Positions 37,501 to 48,811 of a stretch of 64,000 nt of DNA are shown here, in pieces. Origin of the DNA: Cheilinus undulatus. Its lineage: Eukaryota; Chordata; Actinopteri; Labriformes; Labridae. The notes under the pieces are model-generated. The model did no database searches. It had not been told where the DNA came from and was given only the letters and a program-made list of their open reading frames with translations. Made by a program: the position numbers and the translations under genes. The stretch spans positions 31,757,523 to 31,821,522 of the forward strand of contig NC_054878.1 of assembly GCF_018320785.1 (NCBI RefSeq). Direction: 5' to 3'. Positions within the stretch are counted from its first letter, which is position 1; every line of letters begins with the position of its first letter.

Positions 37501-40500
37501 ACTCTGACCCATGTTGCTGAGCTTTCCTTTAAAGACAGCAAGCTGTCTCTGAAATCTGATACCAATGCCATGCCTCTTGGTATCAAGGTCCGCAACCAGG
37601 CTGAGGCCTCTGCTGGTGCAGGTGAAGTCCTGCTGAGAATGGAGACCAATGCAGACTACAGTGAAAACCGTGTTTACTCTCTGCAGACTGCTTCCCTCAA
37701 CACCAACGGTCTGACTGTGAACAGCGATGCCACCATTAAGATCCTTGAGAATGAGGCAACTCACAAGGCTACTCTGACAATGAACAAGGATGGTCTGACC
37801 ACAAGTGGATCCAACACTCTTCAGAGCCCCCTTGCATTGGAGAACACATTCAATGCTGGCTTAGATGCTGCACAGGCCTCTCTGTCTATTACCAACAAGG
37901 CTGTTTTGAGCGACATTAAGGTTGATAATGCAAACACTCTGACAATTACTCCAGCCAGCCTTGACTTCAGCTCAAAGGCTGAGGCTGCAGCTAGTGAGTA
38001 TGCTGCTTACACTCATGATATCACCGTTGCTCTGAAAGACTACACAGCAACTGCCAATGTTAACAACAACCTGAAACTTCTGGAAGCCAACCTCATCAAT
38101 GAGGCCAAGCTTCAGGCAGAGCTCTACAAAATCGATCTCACTGGAAGCCTGAAAGCCGTGTATGGCGAGGAAGAGATCAAGCACCTTTATGAGGTGAATT
38201 ACGCTGATATGGCAGCACTTGCAAAATGCAGCACTACTGGAAAACTCCTTGGAACTCACATGAACCAAAACACTGAGATTGAAGTTATTGGCCTTGCTGC
38301 CAGGATCGCCAACGATGCCCGCTTCAACTCACAGCCAATGCGCTACGACCACACCATCCGTGCCAGTGTTGTGCCTTTTGATTTCAACCTTGATGCCATC
38401 GTCAATGCTGACGGAGACATGACCATGTATGGCAAGCACAGTGCTCAGCTCTACGGAAAGCTCCTCCTTAAAGCCCAGCCCCTGGCACTGGCTAGCTCAC
38501 ATGAATGGAGAGCATCACTGAACCAGCAGCTGGATAATGGTTTCACCCTTGAGACAACATTGGACAACAAGATGGACAATGTTCTGTCACTCCAGGAGCA
38601 GAAGAGCAGCTTCAGAATGAAATCAAAGGTGAATGAGCATGCCTTCAACCAGGACTTGAGCATTTACAATACTGCTGAAAGAGCAGGCATTGAGGTTTCT
38701 GGCACCATCCTCACCAACATCCTCAACAGCGAGTCCCCAGACAACCAGGAATATGCCATCTCAGGCTTCCTCAAGTACGACAAGAGCACAGACAGTCAGC
38801 TTATCCAGCTCCCTCTTATTGACCTGCCCACCTTAGTGGAAAGCATCAAGGGTGTAGTTGTGTATGTTGGAGAGGCACTGCAAGGCTTCATCAACAATGA
38901 GGAGGTAAAGGCAAGACTTCAAGCTATTCCACAGTACGTAGATGACTTTGTTTCTCAACTGAATCTTGAGGAAAAGGTTGCTCTGCTGAAACAGTACTTA
39001 AGTGATCTTTCACAAGAATACATGATCACCATGGAGGATGTGGAAGCCACTCTGACAAACCTGAAGGCAACTGTTGTAACCCTGCTGTCAGATCTCAGTG
39101 TTTACATCCAGAACATTGCTGTAATGGTTAAGGAGATTATTGCCAGTGGTACCCTACCTGAAACCCTCACTCAGACAGTCCAGCAGTACTGGACTGCTTT
39201 CAATGAGGAGTACGACATCAAGGCCATAGTTGTGTACATCATTGACACAGTTACAGAGATGATCCAGCAGATTGACCCAGAAAAACTGAAGGACAGCAGC
39301 ATTGCATTCCTGAGTGATATTGAAGCCCAGTATGCCATTAAGGCTAGACTGCAGGAAATAATTAGTTATATCAAGGAGACAGTTGAGACCTTTGACATGC
39401 AGCAATTCCTTGATGGTCTGAAGAACTTCATTTCATCTATTGACCTTAAAGCTCTCATTGATACACTCGTTAGTAAGCTTCCCACAGAGTTGATCAGCGA
39501 AGTCACAACCACAATCAAAGAGCTTGTTCAGGATCTGGACATCCTTGGTAAGATCAACACATTCTACGCCAAGTTGAGAGAGCTGTTGGTGAAATTTGAG
39601 GCTGACAAGAAGGTTGTAGCTATCTTGGAAAAGGTTTTGGAGATTATCAAGCAACTCAAAATTGAGGAAACCATCAAGACTGTTACCACAATGGTGAAGG
39701 ATGCCGATCTTCCAGGAAAACTGATGCAGCTCCTCCAGACCACCGTTGAGTACTTGAAAACAACTGATGTTGAGGGTATGATTCAACAACTGAATGCACT
39801 TATTGAAACTGTTGTGCAGAAAGTGAATTCATTGGAGTATAACGATCTGGTGACAATTGCCAATGATTGGATCAAATCATTGACAGATAGTGTGAATGAG
39901 CTGATCAGAACCCTTGAATTCCCCCAGAAATTTGAGGCAGCAAAAGAGATGATCAACCTTGTCCTGTCCTCTGCTTCAGGCTTTATGGAGAGCTTAAGAG
40001 AAATCAAAGTTGCAGAATTGATCAAATCTGTTAAGGATTTCATCGACCAAAGTTTGCTTGCTAACCTTAAGGGAATTGCTGAATATGTTAAGCAGACAAT
40101 TGCAGATTGGGATGTCAATGCTGACATCACATATTATCTGAACCTTGTAAGCAAATACTACACAAAGGTCTTTACCATCATCACTAACATGTTCACAAAT
40201 ATCGTTGAGGTGATTAAGACAGTCTTACCCGACCAGAAAATCATCAGTGAGATTCAGCAAATCTTTGAGAGCCTCCTTACTGAACTTAAAAAGCTTGAGC
40301 TGAGCACACCATCCTTCAGTGTTCCTTTCACAACTCTTGATGTTCCTTCAATGAAGTTGAGCTTGGAAAAACTTGAAATCCCAACACAGCTGGACATTCC
40401 TGAGTTTACCATCCTGGGCGCCTACACTGTACCAGCCACCACAATTACCATTGATGACATCAAGCAGAAAATAATTGCACTTCTTGATTTCATTGCTAAC

Positions 40501-43500
40501 TTTGAGATCACAATGGTGGACATAGATGCCTTCTTTGGAGAACTGACAATGAACTACCTTCCTACCTTGCCAGCAATTGCCTTCCCCGAGATCACTCTTC
40601 CTGAGATCTCATTCCCTGCCATCCCATCAGTCCCTGTAGAAAAATTTGTCAAGTCTCTCCAGGTTCCTGAGATCAAACTGCCAACTATTCCAAGTGGATT
40701 CATGGTACCATGCTTTGGCAAACTCTATGGTGAAATCAAATTCACTCTGCCCATCTATGCAATGAGGACATCTGCTGAGATTCAGAACTCAAGTGAGAGT
40801 GAAACAACACCCACACTTACTGGATTCTTCTCATCCCAGGGCACATCTCCAAGTTTTGAAATCCTCAATTACAACATTGACTCCACTGCTCGTATTGCAA
40901 TCCCAAAAATGAGCCGTGTTGTTGTGGCAGAGACCCTCAAGCTGAACCATCTTATTCTTGGAGTTGATCATCAGGCATCTGTGAGCCTCTATGGCCTTTC
41001 AGCCCAGGCCCAAGCCAAAACCACAGTTAAGGTTACTACTACCCCCTACACAGCTGAATTTATGAACACAGCCTTTATTGCTATGGAAGAAGGAATGTCT
41101 GCCTCTCTTGATACAACCTACACTCATGTAGTGGACCTTCCAGTTTTCAATGTCAGAAATGAGGCCACTGCAAGCCAGAAAGCAGTTGCTCGTCTGAATG
41201 GCTACACCCTGACTCTCACTGTGGACAATTCTGGCAATGGCAAGCTTAATTCTGAAGAGGGCACCCACAAGAGCAACATGCATTTGTCACTCACTCCCAG
41301 CATTGCCACTCTGACCTTCTCTGGAGACACAGACTCTACTCTCTTGAAGATGAAACAGCAAGCTACAGCTGAGTTAGGTACCTTCTCCTACCTCAAGTTT
41401 AACATCCGCAATGAAGCTGAGGCACCAATCATCAAGAACAGTCTTTTTGTGGTAACTGGACATGCCAACCTCTATGACCTGAAGGTTGAGCTGAAAGCAA
41501 ACCATGATACAGAACTGAATGGTCCAATCAGTGGAGTCCTGTCCAATGGCATCAATGTTATGGTCCGCCCTGTGGAGATTGTCTTTGAATTCCAGAACAA
41601 AGGAAATGCCAAGGTCACCATGTTTGAAACTATTACTGCCAAGCTAGATCTGCAGAATGATTATACAGCCATCTTGAAACCTGAGGGCCAACAGATTAAC
41701 ACTGTGGCTCTGGCTCGTCTCAACCAGTACAAATTGTTCTACAATTTAACTGTTGACAACAATGCAAATGAGGCTGGCATCTTTGCTGCTGTAGAAGGCG
41801 AAGCAAACCTTGATTTCCTGACATCCCCCATCAGCATTCCAGAGCTTGACCTACCTTTTGTTGATTTCCACACCCCAGCTATCAGTGATCTGAACTTGTA
41901 TGAGGAGACTGGACTGAAGAACATTCTGACCACCACTGAGCAGACTGTAGATGTAGATGCCAAAGTTATTTACAAGAAGAGTCAAGCTGCCCCTCTTGCT
42001 GATATCATGGGTCTTATCCAGATCCCCTCTGTGGGTAACCTGATCACAGAGCTGTCTTTCAAGTCCGCCATCATTAACTTGAATGCCAATGCTGGACTAT
42101 TTGCTGAGGATGATCTTGTATTCCGTCTGGGTGCTACCACAGCTTCTGTGTTTGAGGCCCTGGTAGCCAAAATTGATGGCACCACCAGTCTCACCACTAG
42201 GAGAGGAATCAAGCTGGCAAACTCTCTTTCCCTTGAAAACAAGCACATTGAAGGAACTCATGACAGCACAATCAGTTTGAGCCTCGAGACCCTTGACGCT
42301 GCTGTCTCTGTGGCTACAGTTGCAAAGATTGCCCTGCCCATCCTCAACCTGGAGGCAAACCAAAATCTGGTTGTTGACACCAAAACCAAACCAAGTGCTG
42401 CATCCACCTGGACAATGAAGGGCAACTTCAATGTCCCAGTGATCAATGCTGTTGGAAAGGCCGAGCTGGACCACAGTCTGAAGCTGGAGGGAACCTTTGA
42501 ATATGCTTCAATCGAGACATCCACAAGGGCAAATATGGACGGAACAGTGCTTGAAGACTATCTGCTTTTGGGAGTCCTTGATAATGAGGCCAACATGTAT
42601 CTTAATGCTGATGGCCTGCGATCTGCTCTCAAGGTAATCGCTGATGCCAAGCTTAACCAGGGAACCACCAAAATGCTTGCCATGGATGTTAATGAGAATC
42701 TTGAAGTTGAAGCCTCTCTTAGCCGTGTGTATGCAGTGCTGAAGTTTATTGGAAACAATGAGGCAAATGTGTTCACCTTCAACACCAACGGAAAGCACGT
42801 TGCCCAGGCTACAATTGATCTTGCACCAACCTCCTCACTGACCGCTGACATTGAGATTGATATGTCTCAGCCAACTAGCATTGGTGATTTCATCATCTAT
42901 GGGAAAGCTAATGCTGGAGTAACACCTGCAGAGCAGAAGATTTCTGCAAATGCCAAGGTTGCCAGCCCACTGTTTACTACAAACCTGCAGGCTGATGTTG
43001 AGGGAAATCTCCCTGTCCTCAAAGTCATCATCAAGTCTTCTGCCACCTCTGTTGTTGGGTTCTTGCAATATGACATTGATGGTGAGTTGCTCAAATTTCC
43101 TGTACAAATTTTCTGTCCTTTTCAGCCAGTCTTGTTGAGAATTTGCTCTAACTGAAATAATTTCATTCATTTAATAGCTTCAACTTCAACAAGCTTTGAG
43201 GATGAAGCTCTGAGCTGGATCACCAAACTTGCCCTGACACATGCTGACTTGACCATGAACGTAAACCATGTTCTGAGCCTGCCCTTGAGGTAAGATTCTA
43301 TTTGTTATTTAGAGTATTTTTCCTTCACTTTTATCCTAATGATTGATTTGTATTACTTGGCAACAATGCAGGAAATCAAAGGATATGGATCATTTATATG
43401 ATATGCATTCTTTTCTGGTCACCCTAGCCATACCCTGAGTGTGGACATCAACAGTCCTACCTTCACCGATGTGAACGCTCATTATGCTCTGAGCAACGGC

Positions 43501-44683
43501 ATCAGTGCTTCCGTTTCTATCCCAGCTGCTGGCTTCTTGGGCCTTCAGCTCAATGGTCCAGTCCCAAGTGCAAGACTCTTTGGCCGTTACCCTGTAAGTA
43601 TCTTTAACGTTCACTGTTTTGATATGAAAGGAAACCAAGTACCATCAAAGAACAACTAAACAATGTTTCATTTCTTTTCTTTAACAGTCTGCCCCAGAAG
43701 TTGATGTTGACATCTTGATCATCAAAGCAGCTCCTAAGGATGCTGATAAGATGAGCCTGCAGGTTGCCTACAACATGGAGGCACCCAAAGTACTGCTCTC
43801 TGAAGCCAAGACGAGACTCCCTTCCATCATCTCTACATTGACAATGTTTGCTGACAAATACCAAATCACAGGCTACATTGTGGAGTTGAAGAACTCAGTT
43901 GTTACCCGCATTAGCGAAGCATATGATGCTGCAGTTAACTATGATGCTTCATTGAGCCAACTGTCAATCTTCTTCAGGAACTTCATTGTTCAGTACCAAC
44001 GTACTGTTCAGACCTTCCTGGATGCAGTCATCAAGGTCCTTAGGGAGACCCAGTTCAAACTGCCAGGTACTGATGAGATGACCACTCTCCCTGAAGTACT
44101 TAAGAAGCTTACCAGCAGCATTGCTGCTATGCTAGATGTTATCATCCAGGGTGTCTATCAGATTGTAGAAGTGTACCTGAACTCCTTTGTCGACATGATC
44201 AGTAACGTGAAAGTGCGCATGCCAGTTGGTGATGCAGTCAGTGTAGGACAGGTCTTTGAACAGGTCAAAGCAACTTACAAGGCAATCTTTGATGGGCTGG
44301 TGGACTTTGTGAAAAATATGGAAAGTCTTGACACAATGCTGGAAAAGATTGGTGAGACCCTGAAGGCTGTTGTTGAAAAATCCCAGCAGCTTGTTGACTC
44401 TGTTCAGTCAGACTATTTGGATGCATTGTTCATCAACATCAACATCCTCTATCGTAACGTTGTCACAGTCTTAAAGACTGTTGTTGACCAGGTCTCTGCC
44501 CTTGACTTTGAGCAGCTCAACAGTACAGTTGAGTATGTTATGGACACACTCATTTATGTTGTGGAGACAATCAACAACACCGTCTATGGTATCCTTCAGG
44601 GAGCTTCAGCTGAGGCTCAAACCTACATGAAAGTTAGTGATGGTAGGCTTGAGATTGAACTTCCAATCCCCTTCCCTCAGTAA
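28509..44683 (+). CDS. apob: apolipoprotein B, copy 1 (complete, 28 coding exons)
   Basis: Non-exchangeable structural apolipoprotein of VLDL/LDL/chylomicrons; one copy is lipidated per particle in the ER with microsomal triglyceride transfer protein. Joining 28 exons gives 11,346 bases, 3781 residues plus stop with no frame break, shorter than human APOB (4563 residues) and about the size of zebrafish ApoBb. Order: signal peptide (about 1-18), vitellogenin-type lipid-transfer module (about 28-600), beta-sheet module (about 600-1000), amphipathic beta region, amphipathic helical region (about 1937-2431), second beta region, and a helical C-terminus (last exon, residues 3451-3781). Cysteines matching all seven N-terminal disulfide pairs of human apoB are present. 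The ATG at 28509 has A at -3 and G at +4 and opens a hydrophobic leader ([18 protein letters not shown]). As in mammalian APOB, one giant exon (37064-43081) carries over half the coding sequence. Family identity is certain; paralogue naming is inferred. Confidence 0.97.
28564..30089 (+). other. apoB copy 1 intron 1 with dispersed repeat
   Basis: This 1526-base intron is much larger than the copy 2 counterpart (142 bases). Between about 29200 and 29900 it carries a repeat with several variants of ACTTTTACTTGAGTACAAT, around 29229, 29307 and 29853, and ending in CTTTTTCCATCTCTGG. This resembles a common teleost interspersed repeat. The rest is AT-rich with no feature recognised. Confidence 0.5.
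32313..32722 (+). other. apoB copy 1 intron 10
   Basis: A 410-base intron. About 32438-32530 contains a short interspersed-repeat fragment (CTTCTTGAAGATGTTTCACC, then a run on AAGCAGCCATCTTCAGG-like sequence) of a kind frequent in fish genomes. The rest is unremarkable. The copy 2 counterpart is only 79 bases, so the repeat was probably inserted after duplication. Confidence 0.4.
32870..32952 (+). other. GC-AG intron (apoB copy 1 intron 11)
   Basis: The donor reads GAG|GCAAGT and the acceptor CCACAG|GGC. No in-frame GT donor nearby keeps the reading frame with the next exon. The copy 2 intron (60831-60917) has the same GCAAGT donor, so the non-canonical site predates the duplication. Confidence 0.85.
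35031..36813 (+). other. apob: apoB copy 1, exons 19-24
   Basis: Exons: 35031-35161, 35263-35473, 35558-35730, 36013-36173, 36260-36351, 36440-36813, giving residues 971-1351. The HPTGE and [15 protein letters not shown] segments match human ELRPTGE and VQIPDFDVDLG, anchoring the frame. Exon 24 holds the conserved [10 protein letters not shown] patch (human IPLPFGGKS). Phases chain without a stop. The region joins the lipid-transfer module to the first long amphipathic beta-strand region. Confidence 0.92.
38820..40300 (+). other. apob: apoB copy 1: amphipathic alpha-helical region (alpha2-like)
   Basis: About residues 1937-2431. Composition shifts abruptly from beta-type (alternating polar/hydrophobic, Asn/Thr-rich) to helix-type with regularly spaced Leu/Ile/Val among Glu/Lys/Gln, for example [15 protein letters not shown] and [19 protein letters not shown]. 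It occupies the position of the alpha2 domain of human apoB, thought to bind the lipid surface reversibly. No C-to-U editing codon is seen in the segment corresponding to human Gln2153. Confidence 0.8.
40300..40735 (+). other. apob: apoB copy 1: proline-periodic beta segment
   Basis: About residues 2431-2576. Prolines recur every few residues between hydrophobic pairs ([18 protein letters not shown]), ending in VPCFGKLYG. Human apoB has the same pattern (LPDFRLPEIAIPEF..., then VPTFGKLY), so the segment is conserved and marks the change from the helical block to amphipathic beta region 2. Confidence 0.75.
42181..42222 (+). other. apob: apoB copy 1: LDL-receptor site B counterpart
   Basis: The segment [15 protein letters not shown] aligns with human RLTRKRGLKLAT (site B, about residues 3359-3369), and the following SLSLENK matches human ALSLSNK. 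The arginine pair is residues 3064-3065. Basic residues retained are R, R and K; the first human Arg is Ser and the R-K-R trio is T-R-R here, so the positive cluster is weaker. Receptor binding in this fish is an inference only. Confidence 0.6.
43178..44683 (+). other. apob: apoB copy 1, exons 26-28 and C-terminal helical domain
   Basis: Exons 43178-43289, 43428-43593 and 43688-44683 (including TAA at 44681-44683), residues 3358-3781. Exon 27 encodes [13 protein letters not shown], matching human IKSPAFTDLHLRY. The last exon encodes 331 residues, rich in heptad-like helices and ending in [14 protein letters not shown], which resembles the C-terminus of human apoB100 (GELTIIL). It is shorter than the human last coding exon (over 600 residues). 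Confidence 0.92.
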
Positions 44684-44904
44684 GGAAACCTCACAGACTG
44701 AGGCCTAAGTCCATATGAAACACTACCACCTGTTAAAAACATGCATGGAAGGAGTATGGACATTTAGCTCTTTAACCATATTTATAACACTGAGTTTAAC
44801 AACAACCATTGTAGCACCATTTTAATCTAAATGGTTTATTGTTTGCAACGTTGAAATGTAAAGTTCTACTGAAAGGCGACTTCATGTAAATGGTGGAAAG
44901 CATC

Positions 44905-44910
44905 AATAAA
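44905..44910 (+). other. apob: apoB copy 1 polyadenylation signal
   Basis: AATAAA lies 222 bases after the stop codon, in AT-rich sequence followed by a T/G-rich stretch (44930-44946). It implies a 3' UTR of about 245 bases, ending near 44930. Confidence 0.75.
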
Positions 44911-44930
44911 AAAATTTAAACTCATATACT

Positions 44931-45639
44931 GTTTGCTTGTTTTTTTGCCCACTGTCTGATGTTTTCAGAGTTAGCATGCAAACTTCTGCAAAAACATGTT
45001 GCACTAAAGGGTAAAATAATAATATTTATTTGTATGGCACTTTTAAAAACAAGTTTACAAAGTGATTTAATATACACACAAAGGTATGTGTTCTAGCAAC
45101 AAAGAACAAAAAAACACAAGAACCAAAACCAAGGAGCTGAGCACCCAAAATTAACAAAACCCTTAAAGCAAGAGAAGACATGAAATACTTAACCAACAGG
45201 ATTAACTCAAACAGTATAACAACATAACCAACTCATCATAAGAACCAATAAGAACTCAGGAAACACAGTTTATAGCTTGTGCTGATTTGTAACACACTAC
45301 TGACATGAAAATTTAAGAATTCATTATTTAAAAAAAAACAGAAAATACCATGAAAAAAGCAACCTTTTAAGTTGCATACAACCAAGAGGACACAATTCTA
45401 AAAAGAAAACCTTTGGCAATAATCAAGACTGCCAAGAACAGTCATATTGACACTGATTGTTTCTTCTTTGCTGCAACGTCTGACATAATTCTGATAAGGG
45501 CTGGGCAATATGGCCTGAAATTTATATCACTGTTTCTGTTTTGCCATTATGGTAATGGTTAAATATCCAAGTATTACAAAATTAAAAGAGATTTAAATGC
45601 ATATCTAAGTGTTACAAACCTGTAGAAGTTGAGTGCTGT
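44931..45639. other. spacer after apoB copy 1
   Basis: Carries a repeat-like motif TTTATTTGTATGGCACTTTT (45027), similar to sequence near 19513, that is common in fish genomes. The rest is A-rich and featureless. Confidence 0.45.
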
Positions 45640-45880
45640 TACGATACAGATCACACCTATCCACTGATACCCTTTCACACCATTCACTCCTCGTTCACAC
45701 ACTAATGGTAGATGTTGTTATGGAGAACTGGAGTATTCACTAATCCCATTCAAACGCATCCACATCCATGTACACACCACTGATGCAGCAGTGGGATCAA
45801 ACCGGGGCTGTGTCTTGCCTATCTACATGTGACTGCAGAGCTTGGGATCGAACCCACAGCCTTCTGATTGAGAGATGACT
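45640..45880 (+). repeat. dispersed repeat family R1, copy 2
   Basis: Matches 21955-22155 (ACAGATCACACCTATCCACT, TTCACACACTAATGGTAGA, AATCCCATTCAAACGCATCC, ACATGTGACTGCAGAGCTTG). The end GATCGAACCCACAGCC looks tRNA-B-box-like in reverse. The SINE at 45911 follows directly. Confidence 0.65.
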
Positions 45881-45910
45881 GGTTTTGTTATCAACATTTC
45901 CTTGCTTTTT

Positions 45911-46101
45911 TGGGGGCGCGCTGGTAGTCGAGTGGCTAAGGCACACACCATATACGCAGGTGACCTAGGTTTGAATCCGGCATGTGGCACTATTTCCTGC
46001 ATGTCTCTCCCCGCTCTCCTCCCTGTTTCCGACTCTATCCACTGTCCTCTCTCTAATAAAGACATGAAAAAGCCCAAAAATAAATCTTTAAAAAAAAAAA
46101 A
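45911..46101 (+). mobile_element. tRNA-derived SINE, copy 3, with perfect 18-bp target duplication
   Basis: Has a tRNA-like head with A-box-like GGTAGTCGAGTGG and B box GGTTTGAATCC (45968-45978), the family tail, and an A-run. It is flanked by the identical 18-mer AACATTTCCTTGCTTTTT at 45893-45910 and 46102-46119, proof of target-primed insertion. The intact duplication makes it the youngest of the three copies. Confidence 0.9.
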
Positions 46102-46119
46102 AACATTTCCTTGCTTTTT

Positions 46120-47599
46120 ACACTGTGGTACGTTGAAGTGTGTGAAATAACATGCTGATACCAAGATATGACAGCAATGATTATTTTATAATCTTCGTTA
46201 TTAAAGACTGAGCTAGCAAAGTATTTTGTGCATATGCAACAGCGGTGTTGGGAATCAGCCATGTGGAAACAAATACTCAGGACTAGTAGGCACTGATAAG
46301 GCTGGAGTGTGGTGGATTGGAGGGAAATTTTGAATAAAGGGTCATAAAAACAGCGAGACTCATCATCCCAGGATCCTCTGCAGCACACTCAGAGAGAACA
46401 CATTCTCTTTCAAATAGGAGACCTGAGGAGACTCTGCAGTGGGTCCATGGGTAATAAAAGGTCCTGTGAGCCTTGCTCTCACAGCTTCATCTCAATGTTT
46501 GGTACAGTCAGTCAAAAGACAAGAGTTTTCTTTCCTTCTCTCCATGCCATCCAAGACATCCTGGGTTTCTGTATGGTGAAGTTTCAATAGGGAGTTTGTC
46601 AACTCCTTAGCCACTCCTGGGAGCTTTCTTTGTATGAAGTCCACCATCTTTACAGTAACATGTGGAACCACATGTTATCCAGCCATTTTAAGGACATCAG
46701 CCATCTTGTCCTTTCTCTCTTCTCTCTCTCTATTACACTAACACACACACATTTATCACGCTTTTCTTTGTAAAAAGTCTGCTTTGTTGTAGTTTACTTT
46801 TATAATAGTTGTCATTGATTCTGACCAATGCTGCTTTGTTTAATAGAGTCTATCATATATGTAAAGAGAAGTTGTCTGTGCACACACAGGGTAACAATCT
46901 GCTGGTTGAGGGGGTCATGTGCAATCTTTCCTATTTATTAAAATACCCATTTTTAGTAAATAATGATATTGTTATTATTCAAATCTTAATTGTGAGACTA
47001 ATTTTTGCATCTTTTGGTTGTTGTTCCCTGCCTTCAGGATGGTGAGCCATTATTTATTCATCTTGATTTTTTTTTAATTAATATTCATACTACTAGTTAT
47101 CAATATCATAACAATAACCTATTGTTAACAATAACTAGCATTGCAAATCCCAGCTGTTGTAATGACAAGGTGGATTAAGAGATTAATCACTTTATGCACC
47201 TGTATGTGATATTAATGTTACGCATTATCATGAAAAGACATAAAAACACAGGGAATGTGCAGCACTGTCTCGATTATAGAGACAGATTTACTGGGGATTA
47301 ACTTCATCACTTTAAACCAAGTGTCTGTGAAAGTCATTGCCATTGAAACGACGCATCATCTCCTCTAGTTGCAGTTGGTGTGAACTGGTCAACTTTCAAA
47401 ATATTGCAAAGCATAGGCAGTTGCAAGTATCATAACCTGTCTTTGGTCTGAACTGAGCTTAAGGATCTGCAGTTTTCTGCACTTCCACATTGGATTTCTC
47501 TTTCTCTTTTATACATCACAGGGTGGCACTTAGAAATGACTTCAATCAAATATTTGTGTCATATATAGAAAATGTTTAAAATAAGTAGCATAATATTGT
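46120..47599. other. spacer between apoB copies, no gene recognised
   Basis: Contains a CT-rich/CA stretch (46713-46753). No coding sequence supported. Confidence 0.5.
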
Positions 47600-48811
47600 T
47601 AATATGATATTGCTAGGCATCTGCAGATGCAAAAATTTCTGCCTTGGCTATGAAAACCTGCATATATCAGCTGTTTCTACAAACATTTGTGAAAGAATGG
47701 GTCGCTCTCAGGAGCTCAGTCAATTCCAGCTTGGTACTGTGACAGGATGCCACCTGTGCAACAAGTCCAGTTGTGAAATTTCTTCGCTCCAAAATATTCC
47801 ACAGTCAGCTGTCAGTGGTATTATAACAAAGTGGAAGCGATTGGGAACGACAGCAACTCAGCCACAAAGTGGTAGGCCACGTAAAATGACGGAGCGGGGA
47901 TCAGCAGATGCTGAAGCACATAATGTGCAGAGGTTGGCAACTTTCTGCAGAGTCAATCACTACAGACCTCCAAATTTCATGTGGCCTTCAGATTAGCTCA
48001 AGAACAGTGTGGAGAGAGCTTCATGGAATGGGTTTCCACAGCTGAGCAGCTGCATCCAAGCCACACATCACCAACTGCAATGCAAAGCGTCGGATGCAGT
48101 GGTGTAACGCACGCTGCCACTGGACTCTAGAGCAGTGGAGACATGTTCTCTGGAGTGACGAATCGTGCTTCTCCATCTGGCAATCTGATGGATGAGTCTG
48201 GGTTTGGCGGTTGCCAGGAGAACGGTACTTGTCTGACTGCATTGTGCCAAGTGTAAAGTTTAGTGGAGGGGGGATTATGGTGTGGGCTTGTTTTTCAGGA
48301 GCTGGGCTTGGCCCCTTAGTTCCAGTGAAAGGAACTATGAATGCTTCAGCATACCAAGAGATTTTGGACAATTCCATGCTCCCAACTTTGTGGGAACAGT
48401 TTGGGGATGGCCCCTTCCTGTTCCAACATGACTGTGCACCAGTGCACAAAGCAAGGTCCATAAAGGCATGGAGGAGAGAGTTTGGTGTGGATAAACTTGA
48501 CTGGCCTGCACAGAGTCCTGACCTCAACCCAACAGAACACCTTTTGGATGATTTAGAGTGGACTGAGAGCCAGGCCTTCTCATCCAACATTAGTGTGTGA
48601 CCTCACAAATGCGCTCCTGGAAGAATGGTCAAAAATTCCCATAAACACACTCCTAAACCTTGTGGAAAGCCTTCCCAGAAGAGTTGAAGTTGTTATAACT
48701 GCAAAGGGTGGACCGACGTCATATTAAACCCTATGGATCAAGAATAGGAAGTCACTTCAGTTCATATGCGAGTCAAGGCAGGTGAGTGAATACTTTTGGC
48801 AATATATTGTA
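47600..48811 (+). pseudogene. decayed Tc1-like transposon with DD34E transposase
   Basis: Cut-and-paste transposase of the Tc1/mariner superfamily. Recognisable blocks are the N-terminal helix-turn-helix (GRSQELSQFQLGTVTGCHLC..., 47700-47900), the first catalytic Asp in WSDES (about 48156), the second in QHDCAP (about 48430) and the Glu in [10 protein letters not shown] count 34 residues between second Asp and Glu. The coding frame is broken: a TGA replaces a sense codon near 48195, and there are frame changes around 47900-48000 and 48560. The right terminal repeat (AATACTTTTGGCAATATATT, ending 48811) remains; the left was not found. A fossil, not an active gene. Confidence 0.85.

Larger units (their letters stand above)
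37064..43081 (+). other. apob: apoB copy 1, giant exon 25 (6018 bases)
   Basis: One uninterrupted exon encoding residues 1352-3357, the counterpart of the very large exon 26 of human APOB. It contains the end of amphipathic beta region 1, a long amphipathic helical block, a proline-punctuated stretch, and amphipathic beta region 2 with the receptor-binding-like segment. The exon opens after a TTTAG acceptor, and its donor is G|GTGAGT at 43082. Numerous shorter open frames on the minus strand inside it are antisense shadows. Confidence 0.95.

Noticed and set aside
37056..43170. Many minus-strand open frames of 60-125 codons inside apoB exon 25
   Set aside because: They are antisense shadows of the long coding exon; composition and overlap with the conserved sense frame explain them.
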